Part shown: one piece after another, positions 6,422-7,331 of the stretch
Numbering within the stretch: position 1 is the first letter of the stretch
How the letters are laid out: the number at the start of each line of letters is the position of its first letter
Assembly (NCBI GenBank): GCA_018715105.1
Contig: DVMG01000143.1
Span: forward strand, 1 to 7,331
Length of the DNA stretch: 7,331 nt
From: Candidatus Ventricola intestinavium
Lineage (GTDB): Bacteria > Bacillota > Clostridia > Christensenellales > Aristaeellaceae
Reading direction: 5' to 3'
Position numbers and translations under genes: made by a program
The notes under the pieces: generated by a model
The model's input: only the letters and a program-made list of their open reading frames with translations
What the model was told of the DNA's origin: nothing
The model's database searches: none

Positions 6422-7085
6422 GCGTCTTCTTTCTTCTTGCCGCCGCTTCTTTGGCTTCTCTGACTTCGTTTTGATTGAGCTTCTTTTCCCAGCGCTTTTT
6501 CTCCCGGCGGATTTCTCCCCGGCCCGGCGCGCCGATCCCTTCGCCCCGGCCCTGCTGGGCCTTGCCGCGCCGCGCACGGGTGACATAGGGCTCCGCAGGG
6601 GTTTCAACCGCGCGCACGCCGCTGTGCCTGTAAAGCCGCAGCACCATCCGCAGCTCCCCCACGCTCAGAACCGCCCCATCCAGCAAAACCGCCTCATCGC
6701 CCGGCTCCAGCAGCACATCATCCACCAGAAAACCATCGCTGTGCAGCGGCACCATGTGCAGTTCTCCGTTTTCCATCCAAAAAAACGCCGAGCGCATGTG
6801 AACTTTCCTGTATGGAATGCACACGTCACAGCTGAGCGCAGAGCCCAGCGTCCCCTCGTACGGCACGCGGATCTCCTGACCGGGGGAAAGCCGCCGGCTC
6901 CCGCCGCTTGCCATCACCCGCAGCATGCCCGCCGAACCCGCCTGCGGCAGCGCGCGGCGCACGCGCCGCCAAAGAGCGTAATCCCCCCAGCATTTATGCA
7001 GTGAAAGCAGCACAACGGCGGCAATCAGCACCGCGCTGAGGTAGCCAAAGCCCATGGAAGCCACCCGATACCAAGCCTGTGTCAA
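6414..7085 (-). CDS. Membrane-anchored protein with degenerate FHA domain
   Basis: Probably a cytoplasmic adaptor of the wall-synthesis machinery; FHA proteins next to rodA and pbpA are known in Actinobacteria and some Clostridia. The 223-aa product has one membrane segment (about 12-30) followed by basic residues, so the rest faces the cytoplasm. An FHA-like beta domain spans about 55-152, and a strongly basic, probably disordered tail runs from about 168 to the end. The domain follows the FHA pattern, but key positions are changed: GS81-82 in place of GR, YRKVH (92-96) in place of V-S-R-x-H, and SDGFLVDD (116-123) in place of the N-G-x-x-V-N block. Phosphothreonine binding is therefore doubtful. 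The start is TTG 7085, supported by GGAGG (7098-7094) 8 nt upstream; GTG 7064 and ATG 7055 are alternatives with weaker sites. It is the first gene of the operon. No Ser/Thr kinase or phosphatase gene is in the window. Confidence 0.8.
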   Translation of the reverse strand: MTQAWYRVASMGFGYLSAVLIAAVVLLSLHKCWGDYALWRRVRRALPQAGSAGMLRVMASGGSRRLSPGQEIRVPYEGTLGSALSCDVCIPYRKVHMRSAFFWMENGELHMVPLHSDGFLVDDVLLEPGDEAVLLDGAVLSVGELRMVLRLYRHSGVRAVETPAEPYVTRARRGKAQQGRGEGIGAPGRGEIRREKKRWEKKLNQNEVREAKEAAARRKKTRR

Positions 7086-7120
7086 GCGTGCGCCCTCCCT
7101 GCCCGCCGGGATGAAACACC

Positions 7121-7142
7121 GGTGGGAAAATCATTTCCCACC
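7121..7142. promoter_or_regulatory. Perfect 9-bp palindrome at the operon transcription start, possible operator
   Basis: GGTGGGAAA (7121-7129) and TTTCCCACC (7134-7142) are perfectly complementary around a 4-nt centre ATCA. The site begins 1 bp downstream of the -10 element (minus orientation) and covers the expected transcription start near 7137. Position and symmetry fit a repressor operator; a partial 5' RNA hairpin is the alternative. Confidence 0.5.
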
Positions 7143-7143
7143 G

Positions 7144-7152
7144 ATTATATCA
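7144..7152 (-). promoter_or_regulatory. Extended -10 promoter of the FHA-SEDS-PBP-SBP operon
   Basis: On the minus strand TGATATAAT gives a consensus TATAAT (7149-7144) with an extended TG (7152-7151). At 17-18 bp spacing the -35 region reads CCCGCG or TCCCGC, which is not a match, so the promoter would depend on the extended -10 or on an activator. The leader would be about 50 nt to TTG 7085. It is the only clear promoter I see for the four minus-strand genes. Confidence 0.6.
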
Positions 7153-7169
7153 TAAAAACGCACGGCCGC

Positions 7170-7183
7170 GGGAAAATCATCCC
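7170..7183. promoter_or_regulatory. Second, shorter palindrome over the -35 region, possible operator
   Basis: GGGA (7170-7173) and TCCC (7180-7183) form an imperfect copy of the downstream palindrome. The 11-bp sequence GGGAAAATCAT at 7170-7180 is identical to 7124-7134, 46 bp away. The two copies bracket the -10 element, a typical arrangement for paired regulator sites. No known regulator can be named. Confidence 0.4.
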
Positions 7184-7186
7184 AGA

Positions 7187-7331
7187 AAATAAAAGATTCC
7201 CAACTTTTTCACCGCTTTGGCGCAGTTTTGACATCTTTTTCGGGCGGTTTTCCGGTTCGGTCGCGCATTCTTTCCCGGGCGTGCCGCGGGGCCGCCGGGC
7301 TGTCCGGGGATGGGAGTGCCCAAAATAAAGA
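7187..7331. other. Right-edge region, no supported gene
   Basis: The sequence is AT-richer up to about 7240 and very GC-rich after it. Several frames on both strands are open to the window edge, including a minus-strand frame ending at TGA 7211-7209 that could be the tail of an upstream gene, but nothing favours one of them. Confidence 0.4.

Noticed and set aside
7135..7202. TGGGA repeats on the minus strand as MraZ boxes
   Set aside because: MraZ sites are TGGGN repeats about 10 bp apart; here the copies are 44 and 18 bp apart.
7228..7233. TTGACA on the plus strand
   Set aside because: No -10-like hexamer at 16-18 bp downstream (TCCGGT region).
7122..7328. 68-codon plus-strand frame at the right edge starting with GTG
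   Set aside because: It starts inside the palindrome, crosses the minus-strand promoter and has no ribosome binding site; other frames here are equally open.
7209..7331. Minus-strand tail of an upstream gene ending at TGA 7211-7209
   Set aside because: All three minus frames are open from the edge for 40 or more codons, so there is no basis to choose, and no family is recognisable.

Overview
This window is a GC-rich bacterial segment that is almost entirely about peptidoglycan and the cell envelope. Strong GGAGG-type ribosome binding sites, sigma70-like extended -10 promoters, a lipoprotein with a classical lipobox and an L,D-transpeptidase with PG_binding_1 repeats suggest a Gram-positive (Bacillota, probably Clostridia-like) organism with unusually high GC. 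The FHA / FtsW-RodA / PBP gene order is best known from Actinobacteria but also occurs in some Clostridia. I cannot name the species, and the taxonomic call is inference.

Layout. Bases 1-211 hold a possible partial minus-strand gene running off the left edge and a good plus-strand promoter. Bases 212-1888 (+) encode a secreted L,D-transpeptidase (YkuD fold) with three peptidoglycan-binding modules, two before and one after the catalytic domain. Bases 1889-2247 are a convergent intergenic region with an imperfect long hairpin and a very strong bidirectional terminator (perfect 15-bp stem with A- and U-tracts). From the right, a minus-strand operon runs 7085 -> 2248: a membrane-anchored protein with a degenerate FHA domain, a FtsW/RodA-family SEDS glycosyltransferase with a long charged N-terminal extension, a PbpA-like class B penicillin-binding protein, and an ABC-type solute-binding lipoprotein without any transporter partners in the window. 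Bases 7086-7331 hold the operon's promoter: a consensus TATAAT with an extended TG, flanked by two related palindromes that look like operators.

How the genes may work together. The SEDS protein polymerises glycan strands from lipid II and the class B PBP makes 4-3 cross-links; these two are a known functional pair. The FHA-like protein probably acts as a cytoplasmic adaptor or regulator for them. The convergent L,D-transpeptidase would add 3-3 cross-links or remodel the same wall. The solute-binding lipoprotein is the unexpected member; its place at the operon end suggests envelope sensing or a scavenging role, but this is inference.

Most interesting points: the PBP gene has no ATG, GTG or TTG codon at proper distance from its good Shine-Dalgarno, and instead an in-frame ATC lies exactly 7 nt after it; the FHA domain has lost the residues that normally bind phosphothreonine; the operon promoter is bracketed by paired palindromes; and an orphan solute-binding protein is attached to a wall-synthesis operon. 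No CRISPR, mobile element, rRNA or tRNA was seen.
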